Source of the DNA: Bradyrhizobium archetypum
GTDB taxonomy: Bacteria; Pseudomonadota; Alphaproteobacteria; Rhizobiales; Xanthobacteraceae
Length of the DNA stretch: 64,000 bases
Assembly (NCBI RefSeq): GCF_013114835.1
Contig: NZ_JAAVLW010000004.1
Location: 310,001 to 374,000 of the forward strand
Direction: 5' to 3'
How positions within the stretch are numbered: the first letter of the stretch is position 1; each line of letters starts with the position of its first letter. A program made the translations under genes and the position numbers. Below, in pieces: positions 62,068-64,000 of this stretch. The notes beneath the pieces are model-generated. The model was not told the DNA's origin, did no database searches, and saw only the letters and a list, made by a program, of their open reading frames with translations.

Positions 62068-62355
62068 TCAGGTGCAGATCGACTCATACAAGTCATTCCA
62101 CTGCGGATTGTCCTTCTCGATCAACTGGACCTTCCAGCTTCGCCTCCACTTCTTCAGCTCTTTCTCGCGGGAAATCGCCGAGATCGGGTCGTCGTAGATT
62201 TCGGACCAAACCAGCCGTGTGATATTGTATTTCGATGTGAAACCGGGCTCGGCCTTCGTTCGGTGTTCGTAGATCCGGCGCACAATGTCATTGGTCACGC
62301 CGACGTAGATTGCTCCATCTCTGCGGCTTGCGATGATATAGACGTAGTAGCTCAT
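62068..62355 (-). CDS. GIY-YIG nuclease family protein
   Basis: A 95-residue single-domain protein. MSYYVYIIASRRDGAIYVGV carries the two catalytic motifs (VYI and YVG), Arg in VRRIYEHR is the expected catalytic arginine, and the Glu lies in ISREKELKKWRRSW. It belongs to the short UPF0213/YhbQ-like GIY-YIG group, which cleave DNA in vitro but have no defined role. The gene points against recN and ligA and lies tightly between two family A palindromes, the same layout as the defective copy at 50659. Confidence 0.9.
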   Translation of the reverse strand: MSYYVYIIASRRDGAIYVGVTNDIVRRIYEHRTKAEPGFTSKYNITRLVWSEIYDDPISAISREKELKKWRRSWKVQLIEKDNPQWNDLYESICT

Positions 62356-62378
62356 GATTGTCGCAGATTGCCTATTAA

Positions 62379-64000
<1,622 letters not shown>

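Overview
The window looks like a chromosomal segment of a Bradyrhizobium-like alphaproteobacterium (order Hyphomicrobiales). The evidence is high GC with strong GC3 bias, the rhizobial order of the cell-wall/division (dcw) genes, an FtsZ with a very long linker, σEcfG-type promoters (GGAAC-N16-CGTT), a Rhodobacter-type PmtA and many short palindromic intergenic repeats of the kind that fill Bradyrhizobium genomes. No tRNA, rRNA, CRISPR array, prophage or complete insertion sequence was seen. The left edge starts in non-coding DNA and the right edge cuts ligA.

Layout. Bases 1-2200 carry small stress-type genes: a zinc-ribbon protein, two PRC-barrel proteins (the first with a textbook σEcfG promoter) and dodecin. 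Bases 2200-6200 hold minus-strand envelope genes (DUF4403, L,D-transpeptidase, orphan TAXI-type binding protein). Bases 6300-12300 group membrane-lipid genes: a GT4 glycosyltransferase, PmtA, an Mpo1-like membrane protein, a class III aminotransferase and a phosphatidylserine decarboxylase whose start codon overlaps that of the divergent aminotransferase, then a Nudix hydrolase. Bases 12300-16600 encode exported proteins (FecR-like, DUF2147, extensin-like) and a 31-residue membrane peptide gene with its own terminator. Bases 16600-20900 are a translationally coupled operon of a TetR regulator, a fused [2Fe-2S]-molybdopterin subunit and a PaoB/YagS-type FAD/[4Fe-4S] subunit. Bases 21000-31300 carry small stress genes, a TetR-EmrA-EmrB efflux module, an ABC exporter, EamA and TauE transporters and an α/β-hydrolase. 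Then come rnpB, a PAS protein, an ECF42-type sigma factor with its YCII/DGPF partner, and an amidase.

The right half (35700-62000) is the dcw cluster: rsmH-ftsL-ftsI-murE-murF-mraY-murD-[two extra genes]-ftsW-murG-murC-murB-ddl-ftsQ-ftsA-ftsZ, followed by lpxC, bamD, recN and ligA. These genes make the cytoplasmic peptidoglycan precursor, build and flip lipid II, polymerise it at the septum and assemble the Z ring; lpxC and bamD add outer-membrane biogenesis. No mraZ precedes rsmH. From mraY onward nearly every junction that is not translationally coupled holds a palindromic repeat, and a two-gene insert (a 70-residue protein and a DUF5107 protein) separates murD from ftsW.

The most unusual signal is the link between short GIY-YIG nuclease genes and these repeats. 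At 50624-50998 a GIY-YIG gene with one in-frame TGA lies between 33-bp inverted repeats. The same inverted repeats occur at 8879-8986 with no gene between them. At 62068-62355 an intact GIY-YIG gene lies between two copies of a different palindrome family. This suggests nuclease-associated mobile palindromes, which is an inference from layout and not a demonstrated system.
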